This document shows positions 44,229 to 56,376 of a stretch of DNA of 64,000 bases, in pieces. Below the pieces are notes generated by a model. It searched no databases, was not told where the DNA came from, and was given only the letters and a program-made list of their open reading frames with translations. Each line of letters begins with the position of its first letter. Position 1 is the first letter of the stretch. Origin of the DNA: Ceratorhiza oryzae-sativae (lineage: Eukaryota > Basidiomycota > Agaricomycetes > Cantharellales > Ceratobasidiaceae); assembly GCA_030998015.1 (NCBI GenBank), contig JARWMV010000045.1, positions 1 to 64,000 of the forward strand, in the 5' to 3' direction. The translations under genes and the position numbers were made by a program.

Positions 44229-46250
44229 CTAATGGAACACCAGTGAGTACCAACATCCATGCTTGTAGACCATGTACTCACACCTACGTCGACTGTTCAT
44301 TGATTCCTTCAACTGTCGTTGCCTCTCCTGCTCCCTAACCTTCCGTCTCTCTTCCTCTTCTCTCCTCTTTGCTGCCTTCCTCTTTTTCCGTCGTCGCACC
44401 ACTGCCTCTTTCTTTTGCCATGCCTCCTTTTGCTCTTCCTTCTGCCTCTCCTCTGCCGCCTTCTCCTCCTTCCATTTTGCATCCCTGTTATGGATCACTA
44501 ACATTTTCTATTATTTTAGTCTGCTCTGCCAACCTCAAGCGATGCCTCTGTAATTAAATTGTGAAATACTTGAATTTGTATGCACTCTGAATTGTACTAT
44601 TTTCCGTTCCATTAAATAGTACAAATTTCCCGCTCTCCAACGCATATTTTATTAAGTTTTTACGATAAGATCTCAGAGAGATACAGAGGTTGCAATATTT
44701 CCTCTTATCAGGAGATATTGATTACAACACCGCACCGCTCATATCTCGGCAACCGCTTACGCTATCAAAGCGATCTTGTGCTCTATCAATAGCTAATCTT
44801 CGGCGGTATCTGCTGCCCGAAGATCGTCGCGATCCACTGGATCCTCGCGCCGGAATGGCCCGAAGATCATTAGAATCTTACTGGACCATCAATCAAGATC
44901 TAATGACTCCAGTGAGTCAGGAGAGCTTCCCAAATTGATCCAGAAGCTTCTCTGACTCACTTTATGACTCACTGAGATGTAGCCTCCATTAATTACATGT
45001 ATATACTATGATAATATGATCTACAAGCCAATAGCAGGTCTCAGATGCATCAATGCCTTTGATCCACACCCTGTCTTTACTCTTTTATCCTATACTGGGC
45101 TAGGGTGTACCCCAAGTATAGCAGTACCCTCTTTTGATGATCGCACTGGCATGCATGTATCTATTTGGCTCTGGAATGCCCTCCTCAGGGTATAAAAGGA
45201 CCTCCTCTGAGGCCCTTCCAGACCACTTCCCTTCACTACTCAACCCAGACCGGTTATTGGTTTCTTTTCTCTTTCTATTTCTCTTGTCTGCATGTGATTT
45301 CTTATATAACTAGTACTGAGGAATAAAGTACCATATTAGTTATATACTGCCTGAGTCATTGTATCTTATATACAGAGATATATAAGGATACAATATTGCC
45401 TGATTGAGCATGACATTAAGTACCAGCTATTAGAGGAAATCTAAGTACCTGTAGCTGAGGAAGTACACGCATTAGGCAGCCCACCATCTATCCTATAAGC
45501 TATCGCTTAAGCCTAGTATTAAGATTAGTATCAGTTAGTCCAAGCAACTAGGGCTGAACTACATTTAAGATATCTAAGGGAACCTGACCATAGTAGTCTT
45601 GCTCTTTATACCTATAAATTAGTCAGTTTACACTGTGAAAGATTAAGACTACCTTGAGTGTTACTTGATCACATTGCAACTATTTTGAGCCTTCTTACTC
45701 TAGTCTAAGAAGTATTGAGTATGATTAGTGTATACTAACATATCTACATTTGCTTAAGCTCTAGATATTCAAGTGTACCCTGACCTGTAACAATCCCACT
45801 CCTGATGGTATGGGTCCAACCAGCTGTTGCACACCAGCTTCCAATTGTGTTTGGACAGCTGCACAAATCAATGTTGGTGAGTTGTTTGTTTCTACACATG
45901 CAAGTTAGTTTCTTTACTCACCCCACAACACTGATGTATCCGCTCCTTCCACAAGTGATTCTCAAGGTAGTTCCAAACTGACTACAATGTTTGCACAGTA
46001 TGTCTGCTTTTATTCCATGCGTGAGCAGCTAGGTACTCACCTTTTCGAGCTGCTCCCAATCCTCCTCGTCCCCCTTGTCCTCATCCTCTCCCTCCACATC
46101 CACCTCCTCATCCTTGTTTCCGTCACCCACCAATGCTCCACCCCCAGCCAATCCCATCTGCCTTTGCTGCTCTCGATCGTATCACCAATACATCTCTTGC
46201 CTGTGATGGAACTCTGTCCACACCTTGTTGAAAATGTTTCAACAGGTCTC
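44229..46250 (-). pseudogene. Host gene P fragment, multi-exon, cut by a solo LTR
   Basis: Minus-strand exons: (a) to 46041, with KVWTEFHHRQEMYW, a TGA at 46182-46184, then YDREQQRQMG and an acidic run ending DWEQLEK; intron 45982-46040; (b) 45981-45922 (SVWNYLENHLWKERIHQCCG); intron 45859-45921; (c) from 45858 (LSKHNWKLVCNSWLDPYHQE) to 45793, then across the solo LTR to 44485 and about 44250. Both introns are GTGAGT...AG and phase 0. Removing 44486-45792 plus one ATCCC rejoins PYHQEWDAKWKEEKAAEE in frame. The C-terminal part is a Lys/Glu/Arg-rich helix. No family recognised; the 5' and 3' ends were not found. Confidence 0.6.
44486..45792 (+). repeat. Solo LTR of O family inside gene P
   Basis: 1307 bp, TGTTATGGATCAC...CTGTAACA, opposite in orientation to element O. 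The exact duplication ATCCC (44481-44485, 45793-45797) lies within an exon. Confidence 0.95.
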
Positions 46251-49168
46251 CTTCTTGACGACGGCCCCGTACCAGTGGGAGTACAAGTTCAAGTGTATGT
46301 GCTTGAGGTGGCTGAACGGCGAGGGGGACATCTCTTATGCAAACTGGTGGTGAGTGTGGTTGTAGTTGTGGTTGTGGTTGTGGTTGTGGTACTGATCAAG
46401 ACCTAACACTCACGTGCAAAGCATAACTGCCCCAATCACATGTGTGGCATGATGTGCGTTGTCCACATATGCAGTGAGTCCCTTTGTATATCTGTTTGTT
46501 CAAGTACTTATTCTACTCCACAGAATGATTTATTGGTGTGCTTGCAGGGATAAAAACACTGAGTATAACATATCCAATTACACTTGCACTTGGTTGTGTA
46601 TATGATATGAACTGATGTATTTTACTGATACATCTTCTTTTTAATGCATACACGTTACAAAATATATATACACAATACTTGAGTCATGTCCTTTTTGCTA
46701 GCCAGTCCCCAGCTGTTGCCTATCTTGGTAACATCCAGCAGGGAGCATTTGGATACAGGGTGCTGGGTCTGATTGCTCCTGTGCCGTCGACAGACCCCCC
46801 GCACCCCACTCAGCCCCACTTGGCTGGTGAGACAAAAATAACAACGTCTAATCAAAGAGATGAGCAACTAGCTAGGCTCCTGAGTTGCATGATACTCACC
46901 TACTCCTTGATGCAATCTCCTGGCTGGGCGCTGAACAGCTCAAGCAATGTTCAATGCACCTGTTGCTCTGCTGCACTGCTCATTGTTGACATCTCTGTCC
47001 TTGACCTTGTCCTTGCCGCCCTCTTTTTCCTGTTCACCTTTGTTGACACCCAACACTGTTTCAAAATTTCAACCAGGTATTGTGAGTGATGCACACTGTA
47101 CATGGGTTTGATGGTTTACCTGCTGGCACTGATCTTCTTGGCTGTAGTTGCAGGAATTCTTGATATATCAGCAAGTTGTCTTCCACAAGCCTGTCAGCTA
47201 TTTAACTCACAGCTCACCCAATCTATTTCATACCTTGAAAAGTATCTCAACTTCAGGTAAATATTTGTTGAACCCAGTCCAACCTTGAACAACAAATCAC
47301 TCAAGGATATTGTCACATGTGTCAATCAAGATCCAGCAATGGTGTTTCTGCTGATTGATCCCTGGTTCAACACAGTTCTATTTCTGAGCATACTTGTTCA
47401 GAAACATCTGGTTGCTGCAAGTGAGCTCAACCATGGACATGAGAGTGGATGGTGGTGGTGGTGGTGTACAATAGGCTGAAATGGGCAAGCAGGCCCATTG
47501 ATTGGATCAGGGGCAGATGCATTCAGATTGGTGTTTAGATCAATGGACATAATCTAAATAATATAATTATTGCCATGTGCTAGTTACAGACATGATTGTG
47601 TTCCACAATGGTACATGAGATATAAATCTATGTGAGTCTAACCTAGTACAAGGTCCAATCAACACCATAGAGTCATCTGCATCAGACTTGGTACTTGAAT
47701 AAGGTTATTATATATATGTATGTTCTCTCTTACTGTTTCAGTGGCTTACAATACATGTAGGTAACTCATAAAGTACTTCATCCATGTTGGAGCTGATATA
47801 TAGTCAATGCAGATGAGCTTCAGCAAAGTCCATCTGTGCCAGACTTAAGACAATAAGGCTGACGTTGATGGACCTGATCCTCAGGCATCAACGTCAGCCT
47901 TGTCATCCAGTGTCAGTGCATGCACCTGCTAATTTAGTTGACATGGATGACTTGCCACAATGCCCATCTACACCTGGCTTTAGACAATAAAACTGATGTT
48001 GATGGGTCCAATTCTCAGCTGTCTACATTGATCTTGCTATCTAGTGTCAGAGGGTGGACTCCTTGTATGATGTAGCTGACTTTGTAGTGCACTTACATGT
48101 GTGTTTTGTAATTGAAAAATCAGTTATCTACTAACACATGTGGTCAACCAACCAAGTCCTGTATTGGCCTGGTGTAACCATGATTTGGTCAACACAGATG
48201 ACTCACAGCCCAGCTCACCCACACCAGACTTAAGACAATAAGGCTGTATTGACTTGTTCATGCCATAATGATTGTCTGGTACAGGGAATGGGCAATGATG
48301 TATCTCTTATACATCAGTGTAGTTCTATTTCTGATGCATATATCACAGTCTTAACCATATATGCAGGTGATCCTCTGTCACTTTGACCTGTGTCTCACTC
48401 ATTATATGTATGCATGTCCTTTTTGCAGTGTATATGCTGTTCAACTGACCCCATCTCTATCAGATCATTGACTTTCTTCTCACCTTAAGCAAGTGAATGG
48501 ACCTTTCAGTGGGTCATCTTTGTTTTGAGCTGGGTTTTCTCCTCATTGGCTACCCAAAGGAATATTGATACAATTTTTGAACATATATTTCTGGGATAGG
48601 AAGTACTTTTACACAGATATGTTAAGTTTGGGGTCTGACCTACATGGAGGGGGGGTATATTGTTGGTACTGTAAAGGTTTAAAATACATATCAGTCATGG
48701 ATGGGGGTTATATTATGGGTGAACTATATAAAAAATGACTGGATGGGGGTATCTTTTCTGGGCCTAGCCCATTTCACCCACATCTATAGGCTGAAAAGAT
48801 GGACCCCCCCATCCCCTGGAGTGTTATATAGGTTCTTGGCACTAGTCAGGTGTCTCCCCCTGATTGGCCAGTCTTGTGGAGGAGTGATCACATGCACAGT
48901 TACCATGCAGTCAGGATCAGTCAGCTGTTCCTCTCCTTTGTTCGGTTAAGTCTTCTTCCCTTGGCGTTTTCCACGCCAGTGACGTGGCATGTTCATCTGC
49001 CATGGCATAAAAAGACACAGTGGAAGGGCTCTGATGAGTATCTACAAAAGTCTCTCCCGGGTGATTACCTAGGAGTTCTTAGCCTTTCTTCCACTCGTCG
49101 CCGCTTGTGCTTGCTTCGCTTGCACTCACAACTCCTTGCTCAACCTAACCTAACCATGGTCAGGTACA
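46251..49168. other. Mostly non-coding host sequence
   Basis: It contains a GTTGTG hexamer tract (about 46348-46395) and an isolated 136-codon frame (46679-47089, plus) without recognisable features. Three diverged copies of a unit containing AGACTTAAGACAATAAGGCT lie at 47840, 47978 and 48226. A CT-rich leader with TATA-like CATAAAAAG (about 49003) precedes ATG at 49156. No confident gene. Confidence 0.4.
47855..47901. repeat. Perfect 16-bp hairpin
   Basis: AAGGCTGACGTTGATG pairs exactly with 47886-47901. The loop itself can pair CCTGA with TCAGG, leaving a 3-nt tip. A diverged tandem copy lies 134 bp to the right (about 47989-48035). Confidence 0.8.
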
Positions 49169-49477
49169 ATGCCTAGGTTGTACTGCAGAAGAGCCTGGCA
49201 GGTGACGATGCCTGGGAGCTGGGGCACTGAATGGAAATCTGTATCCCTCTGGGATGAGACTATTACTGACAAGCGCTCATACAGGGAGTCCATGAGGATG
49301 CTGAACAATCGATGGAGCACAGTTGATATGAACAATAAAAATTTCCAGGTACCCACACTACAGGTAAAATGGGGGGAGGCAGAGCAGAAGACAGTGGACA
49401 AAAAATGTGTGTCAAGATGGTTGAGTGTTTCTATCATGCAAGAGCACAGGTCTCAAGGTGTTATGTTGCCTTTTTGA
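49169..49477 (+). CDS. Uncertain small ORF behind a promoter-like region
   Basis: 102 codons, no domain recognised. An upstream ATG in good context (CTAACCATGG at about 49156) lies after a pyrimidine-rich leader and a CATAAAAAG box. It reads only a few codons unless an intron starting at GTACAA (about 49163) is removed. Could be the 5' part of a spliced gene or chance. Confidence 0.2.
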   Translation: MPRLYCRRAWQVTMPGSWGTEWKSVSLWDETITDKRSYRESMRMLNNRWSTVDMNNKNFQVPTLQVKWGEAEQKTVDKKCVSRWLSVSIMQEHRSQGVMLPF

Positions 49478-49732
49478 AGGGATTGATCTAGACATAAATG
49501 CAGCAACCTCAGTCTAGTCCATATGCCATTTTGCATTTCATCTTGTGTGCATGGGGTACTGTGAGCATATGAGTATGTTTACTCTTTGTTTGAATATCTC
49601 TTCTATAGCTGCACATGTGGACAGTGAGCCCCTATAGTGGGTGCACCAAAGCTTATGTTAATATGTGGTGCTAATTTATATTGCAAAAGATAGACTTGTC
49701 ATTGTGAGCACTCATACATAAGCAGCTATGTT

Positions 49733-49814
49733 GCTTATGAGCATAACCTATTATCAGGAGTGCTCATGAGACTGTCCTTGTGACCACTCCTGATAATAGG
49801 TATTGCTCATGAGC
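49733..49814. repeat. 30-bp imperfect inverted repeat
   Basis: Arms 49733-49762 and 49785-49814 match at 27 of 30 positions, with a perfect inner 16 bp (CCTATTATCAGGAGTG) and a 22-bp loop. Possible small foldback element; no target duplication seen. Confidence 0.7.
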
Positions 49815-50020
49815 TCCCCAGGCACTCATGACTACAGATTGATTTGGCTGAGTAGTTGAGATTTCGGGTTCTGGCATGGTATGCTGCATATATGTGGTGA
49901 TATGTTATGTCCATGCAGTAAATAACAAAGCATCTCCCAATAATATTTGATTACAACTGTGAATTCAGGCGGAATCAGCGATGGCCGTTGAGTTGAACTA
50001 CCTATTTTGATGGATGACTT

Positions 50021-50512
50021 ATGGTCGATGTTGATGAGACAAGCCACCGACCATCTGCATTGGCATTAGTTGCTGAGTCCAATGCAGGTGGCACAAACCA
50101 GAGCCCATCTGCTCAGGTAATAGTGGAACACGGCAAAGCACAATTGGCTTCATTGAACCATATGCTGAAAGCAGACAAGGTAGTTACCATGTCACCTTTG
50201 CTGGGCTTGCAACAATCCATGAAGTCACTGATGCACCATATGTGTGAGCGCAATGTGTGACATGACCATGTAAACCACTGTCAACCTGCAAATGGGGGTC
50301 CATGCAGACGGTTTACCTGCTATCTACATGGGAAACATCCTATCATTCCATCAGAATGTGGAGCCCACACCCCCACCTGCATGCAATGTGCCACCTGCCA
50401 CAAGGCTGCATGGTGCAGAAGAATGCTTGGTATACACTATCCACATGTAGACAGCATGGTCTCGGTATCAACCGACCACATGGCTATCACCCTTAAGAGG
50501 GAAAAGGGCTGA
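50021..50512 (+). pseudogene. Cys-rich ORF with one TGA
   Basis: ATG at 50021 (MVDVDETSHRPS). A TGA at 50258-50260 is followed in the same frame by a cysteine/histidine cluster, NHCQPANGGPCRRFTCYLHG and then CGAHTPTCMQCATCHKAAWC, to a stop at about 50510. The Cys spacing suggests zinc binding but matches no family I can name. It faces away from gene H; a spliced first exon of another gene is possible. Confidence 0.35.
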
Positions 50513-50892
50513 ACTTGTTGACGGAAACAATCTTTCCGCATCCCAGACATGCGGGGCGTGCTTCTGAGGTCAGGAAAGTCCCGCATTGGCGACTAAGGGG
50601 TAAATTCTGCCAGAACTAGACTCATAAGCATCATGTGAAAGGTTGTGTGCTTTCCATTCTCAAAACACCAGCGCTGTTCAGTTTGTCTGTGAGCAAGATA
50701 GATATCATTGAGATCTGCTAGGAAAACTATACAAGTGGTGTTTGACGTGTGGTAGGCAGAGGATGAAAAGATAATATTCGGGGAGGGTTGAAAAACATCA
50801 GCAAAACAGCGGATGCACGAAATGAGCCACAAATTTGGGTTGGGTGATTGCAGGAGAGGGGGAGAAAAGGTTGAATCTGCTCGTCGAGCATG

Positions 50893-53800
50893 CTATACAT
50901 CAGGTGACTCGCTGTGGTATGGAACTGTTGAGTCCTCCTCAGATTGGGACGTGGGCACAGAGTCGACGGGATCGATTTCATGATGTTTGCGTTGGCCAGC
51001 AACTTGAGTCGTCCTCCTGGCATGCTGCTGGTTAGAAGGGGGACCAAACGAGGTGTCTAGAATGGGCTCATCGTCCAAAGATTGGGCCAGCGGAATTTGA
51101 AGAGCTTTGGGAGCCACACCAGTGAGATTCACAATCGTTGAACCTGCTGTGGTGTCTTCGTGAGTAGGTTTTGTTGATGGATTACCTGGTTTGGCGGTAC
51201 TGCTTGCCATGGGTTGGGAGTCATCCCAGTCCATCTCCTTGAGGGGTGATGGCAGGTCTTGTGGCACCTTGGGCGAATCTGCAGTCCTGTTGGGTCTCTG
51301 ACTATTGCCCGATGCCTGGTATTCCACCAGCAACTGCTTCCATGCCTTCACCAAGTTGTGAGCAACGGAGACCCAGTGAGCAGCTGCAGCGTTGGCATGG
51401 GAGTGAAGACTCTATCGATCCAACGGTCAGTGGAACGGCGTGGAGGACAGGCAACATGCGAAACATACCTGTTGTAGGCTGCAAGGGACGGATGACTTGC
51501 CTCGGGAGGGATAAACGGGCTCCTTGCGCATGAACCGACCAGTCGATAGGGCAGGTTGCTCCTCTTGCATCGACAGTATATGGTTCTTTGATGATATAAC
51601 CCATCCAAGCATTTCTTGGGTGTGTGAACAAGTTCATCAAGTCATCCCACCTTACTCTGTCATCAAAAATCCTTGCAGGCAGGGGGGGGTGGGCAAGGGA
51701 AACATTCCATCCATTGGCATATTCCTCCTGTCAGGTTCGCATCATCAACGCACCGACCACGCCTTGTTTGCGTGCTTCATTCTTGCTTGAGCCATAGCCG
51801 ATCACAGGCAGAACATGATGGAGTATCCGTTTCACTCATTTGCAGGACGATTGGTCTGCCAAAAGTAAAATAAAATAAAATATAAAGAAATAAAGCAAGA
51901 GACAATTGAATCAAAATACTCATATTTGCTGTTGAATTGCTCCTCACCTTCGTCTGTAGTCCCACTGTTGACTGGGCCCATATATGCTCTCCAATCGCTG
52001 CCATCATCTGAGATCTCAACTAGGGAAGAGGTTGATCCAGTCAGAGAGTGAACAGGGCGCTGCAGTTAGGCAAGGTGTGCACTCACGTTGGTCTTGCACC
52101 TCCTTCGGGAACGTGGAGCTTGGATTGTATACAATCTGCCCATCTTCCAGGATGTCGAACAAGGGTGCTTCCCAGAGCCCATCGTGTGACAAGATCCAGT
52201 TTGCTTCATTAAGTGCGCTCTCCTCTGACATTCTGTACCCCTCTTTCAGCACATCAGTCACCTGGGCAAGGTAGATGCCCTGGGGACAATAAAATTGTCA
52301 GTACAGCCACACCTGATTCTCACAGCTGTCCAAGCTACCCACCTTGTAGAGGAACATTATACTTGACAGCCCACTGTCAACAAGAGTCCCACGGAAGGAA
52401 GGAGGCATCTGCATCACCGCATGGACTTGGGTAGAGCAGGCCTCCCAGAACTGGGAGCGCACAGCTTCAAGTTTGTTGATGACCTGTTTTGTTCTTTCTG
52501 GTTCGCCAGAGATCACCTGGTCAGCTGTGATCGGGGTCACTGTGGGATCAATGTTGTGTTGAGCCAGCATGCTGTCAACGTTGGGGAGTGGGAGGGCTGA
52601 GGTGTGGGGTTGAACAAATACATGGCCAGGGTTGACGCCTTTGAAAACGTCCGCCAGGTCGATCTTGCTGGGCCGGTTGAATGAAATCTCTGTCGGCAGA
52701 CTTAATTCCTGCTCATCTGTGGGCAGGAGTGGCAAATTATTGGTGTTGATGACCTTGCAGGTCGGATTGGCCTTGGGCAGGGATTTGCTCCTATCTGGCT
52801 GTAGGGTTGTTGTATGCACTACTTGCTCCAGAGACAGTGCTGGTTGAGTGGGCCCCATGTACTGGCTGTTGGATGTGCCACCGATGCCTTGGTCTTCATC
52901 TTCATCATTGTCGATGTTGTCTGGTAGCACAATCAGGGAAACAGCAGGCAGCTTGCCTTTTGGCCCTGTCACTTTCAGCTTGGTCAAGGGACCTTTTGCC
53001 GTTTGAGCCATTGACAAGTTCCCCTTGCCCTTGCTCTTGCCCTTTGCCTTGGCCTTGGTCTCACTTGCAATCATAGGCTGCAAATCACCACCATCCTTGT
53101 TGACATTGGCCTTGGTGGGTATTGGCTCAGGTGTCTTGGGTCTCTCAGCTCATGCCCCATTGATATACATCGACGCCCAGCACAGACGACCCTCCTGCTT
53201 GCAGATGAGCTTGGCCAATGTGAGTAGGTGGTGGGCAGGCCTCAAGGAGGTGAACGCAGCTTGTACAACCTCAGTGTGGTACTGCATACATGCAACTCCA
53301 TACCAGACGGCAGCGTTGCAGGTCTTCATCAGTACCTCGCTCTTGTCATTCCATCCATGAACCCAGTTGACAAAGTGGCTATCTGTCCAGTATTCCTTGT
53401 CCACAAGAGCGAGGAGTATTGGATGATCCCTCAGGAGCTCACTTACGCTTGTCCTTTTGCCAAGGACAAGATTGCAGACAGCCAGTCAGGCTTTGGACAT
53501 TGCCTTGGCCGCCTCCTCACCAGTTTTGATCGATTTGCCAAGTCGACCACTGATAGCCTTCGTCTCGAGCTTGTTCATCACCCATTGCGGCATGGCAAGT
53601 CCTGCTTTGCTTGCTCCAACATCCCAGGCAATCGTCTGGAAGCCAGTGTCCGGATTTTCAAGTGTTGCTGTTGTCTCCAAAAGAGCGATGCACGCTGCTC
53701 TTGTTCTGCCGTTGAGTAGCAATTGAGTGACCTGCCAATCCTCTTTCAGGTGATTTTTCGCTTTCATGCATACAATCAGCCCACTCACCTTCTCCATCGC

Positions 53801-55999
53801 TGCCTCCTTCGTCATGCCAGTTGCATTCAAGCAAGAAAGTGCAAGAGCATGTGGTGCTCGTGCAGTCTCATACCACCGGGCAGTGTTCACACCTTGCAAC
53901 CTGCCACTTGCCCCCACAGTCCACAGTGGTTGGTACCTGTCGATGAGCATCTCCCACTGGTGCACCTGAGAGTGCAGGAGGAAGTTTCAATGATTAGGTC
54001 AGGTATCTCTTTCCATCAACAAAATAAAACCTAATTGCTCACCCAAACAGCTGTTTCCTCACTGAAATGACGTTTCACCCACACCTCCTTTGATTTGAGG
54101 AGCCAACCCCTGGCTGGCAGCTTGGCTGTAGGATGGAAATAGCCTGCACCAGGAATGAGGGCAGGGAGCTGCTTGGCTTTAGCCTTGGCCTTCATTGCGC
54201 ATTTCTCTGCGGTGTGTCAAGCCTTCTCCTTCTCCCATTTCCTTTGTTCCCATTCCTCCCTTTTTGCTTGCCTCTCCTTCCTTTCCTTCCATTGTCACTT
54301 CCCCTCCTTGTCTTCAGGCTCACCATTGTCCTCAACCTTGTCCACATCCTTGTCATCTACCTCACCTTCCTGGGATGACAGCTCTGCCTCCAGTGGGACG
54401 CTATTTCCCTCCACTGCCTCCACCCCAGATGGCTTCTCTGCTTCACTGGACAGCAGCCTTGGCACTGATGGCAAACGGGCATACACCCGGAATGCTGCAC
54501 GCACTGGCTGCAGCTCGCTGCTGATCTTGTTGGTTAGCTCCCGCACTGCAAAGTCCTCATATAATGTTCGCGTGGCCATCAGGACATTGGTCGAGTTGTA
54601 GTTGAGGCTGTTGAGCTCATGTTCGAACTTTGACAACTGCTGGAGATATACGTTGAACTTGCCAGAGAGCAAGTCGGTGTAGCTGGCAAGGAGAGGGGGC
54701 AAAGTGGATGTGGTTTGTGCAGCGCCATTGCCATCTTCATCAGATTGGTGAGTTGGGCGGTGCAGATTCACCCAATGGGTCTGGGCCTTGGAGAAACCCC
54801 CAGCACTGATCGGAGTTGCTTTGATCCAACTTTTGATGTCCATGATCTTGCTGCCAAGATAGACGTCGAAGAGCTGAATGTACATAGACGCATACAAATT
54901 AGTAAACTGGAAAAAAAATTCACAAAGAACTGTAGCATTCACCAATATCAAAACACGAATCCCCAGCCAGAGCTGGGCATTGGTTGCTGCACCCCACGTT
55001 GTGCATAAGTGCACCACAACTACTCAAGGGACGATGTTAGTGAAAACATCAACTGCCAATCGGCAGTCGATGAACATCTCCCATATGAATGGTGTTCCCA
55101 CCATGCACTGAACAGTTGTTGGGTTGATTGGCTGATGCATGTCTACCATTCGAGATGCCCTCTGCAAAGCTTTCACCTCTGTCTGTTCCCCCTGATTGTC
55201 CCCTTGCTTCCACATCACCCTTCCCCTCTTTGTTGGAGCCTCTTCCTGGTCCTCCTCTGCAGCTGGCTGGAGCTGAAGCTGCTGCCAACATTGGTTCGAC
55301 AGTTCATCCAAGTATTTTGTGCAAGCTGCGTTTGCTACCTGGGCCTGCAGAGCTGTTGCTGCTCCTTCTCCCTGATCTTCGAGCCACTCCTGGATGAGGG
55401 TCAGGAAATGGTTAGCTATCCACCATAGTTCCTCCCCCGGCAGCTGCCCAAGTGTGTTCATCAGCTTGTCATTCTTCACGAGGTAGTCTTGCAGAGGCTG
55501 GGTGAGTAGGTTTCCTGTCAAAAAAAAAAAAAACAAGGTTAGTGTATCGTTTTCCGTCACTTGCTCCGACGCTTTGACTCACTGTCAAACACCATGATCC
55601 TCCACGTTGCCCAGTCCATCAGCATGTCTGCCTCCGCCTTCAACACTTTCTCCTTCTTGTCTAGCGGCTGCTTTGCCTCCATTCGTATCAGGCGGTGCAT
55701 CAACGCCATCCCCTCTCTACCAATCTGGTCCACTGCCAACATTTGGTGGTTGCCATTGATCAGTTTCAGGCGTACCGTGGCGGCCAGAATCTCATTCAAT
55801 TTTTCCTCCACCTCCCTCACCTCTTGCTCTGTCGCCAGGGGTATGTTTGGGTTGTTCAAATACTCTGCTGCGACCATCGGTACACCATGCTCATCCAGAA
55901 TATATGCCTCTGGTGGCAGCTTCCAGAGTGTGTTGATGAGGTGCTCAAGCTGGAACTCCTCAAGCTTCGTCACACGCTTGAGCATGAACAGGGGCATAT
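50893..55999 (-). pseudogene. Host gene H, 3' portion (exons 3-10), unknown family
   Basis: Exons on the minus strand: rest of exon 3 (55994-55583), 4 (55514-54043), 5 (53965-52343), 6 (52279-52087), 7 (52019-51948), 8 (about 20 nt near 51836-51855), 9 (51727-51469), 10 (51383-50893, ending TAG). Introns 55515-55582, 53966-54042, 52280-52342, 52020-52086, about 51856-51947, about 51728-51835 and 51384-51468 all have GT...AG ends. The frame is continuous, but TGA codons occur at 55024, 54295, 54217, 53486, 53150 and in exon 8. Features: an acidic segment then a Lys/Arg/Glu helix (about 54400-54200), a Lys/Gly tract AKAKGKSKGKG (about 53040), and Ser/Pro-rich linkers. No domain recognised. Exon 4 may hide one more short intron (about 54907-54942). 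Confidence 0.65.
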
Positions 56000-56376
56000 T
56001 GTCGACGACGACAAGTCAGGCGACGAGGAAAATAGTAAGAAAAGTAAAAGAACTTGTATTCGACAAGAGGTCAAGTTCTTGAGGAGTCCTCTGTGAACTT
56101 GACCTGGTTTATATACATAGTACAAGCCACATCATAACAAACAGGTCTGTACAGTGAGTCAGGACAGATAAGAGATAGAAGCAGTAGAAGCGGCTGTGGA
56201 ACTGCAGAATTTCACATTGGAGTTGAAATACATCTCGGTTACCGGTCCGGAACATTCCCCGAGTCACATGACACAGATATCCCATAAAAGGCAAGTATGT
56301 TTTGAAGATGATCTCATAAAATGTAGTAAATCGAGAAAATATTGTAGAGTGGATGTATGTGTGTCAGTTCGTGACA
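56000..56376 (-). repeat. 3' LTR of A2
   Basis: 377 bp. It differs from 62568-62944 essentially only where one copy has CG and the other TG or CA. Confidence 0.96.

Noticed and set aside
44272..44553. Plus-strand Ser/Phe/Leu-rich ORFs
   Set aside because: They are antisense to the Lys/Glu/Arg-rich exon of gene P, whose splice sites and frame support the minus strand.
46348..46395. CRISPR-like or coding tandem repeat
   Set aside because: It is a simple GTTGTG hexamer tract without spacers.
54133..54601. Plus-strand hydrophobic ORFs suggesting a membrane protein
   Set aside because: They are shadows of charged exon 4 of gene H, whose splice junctions fix the minus-strand frame.
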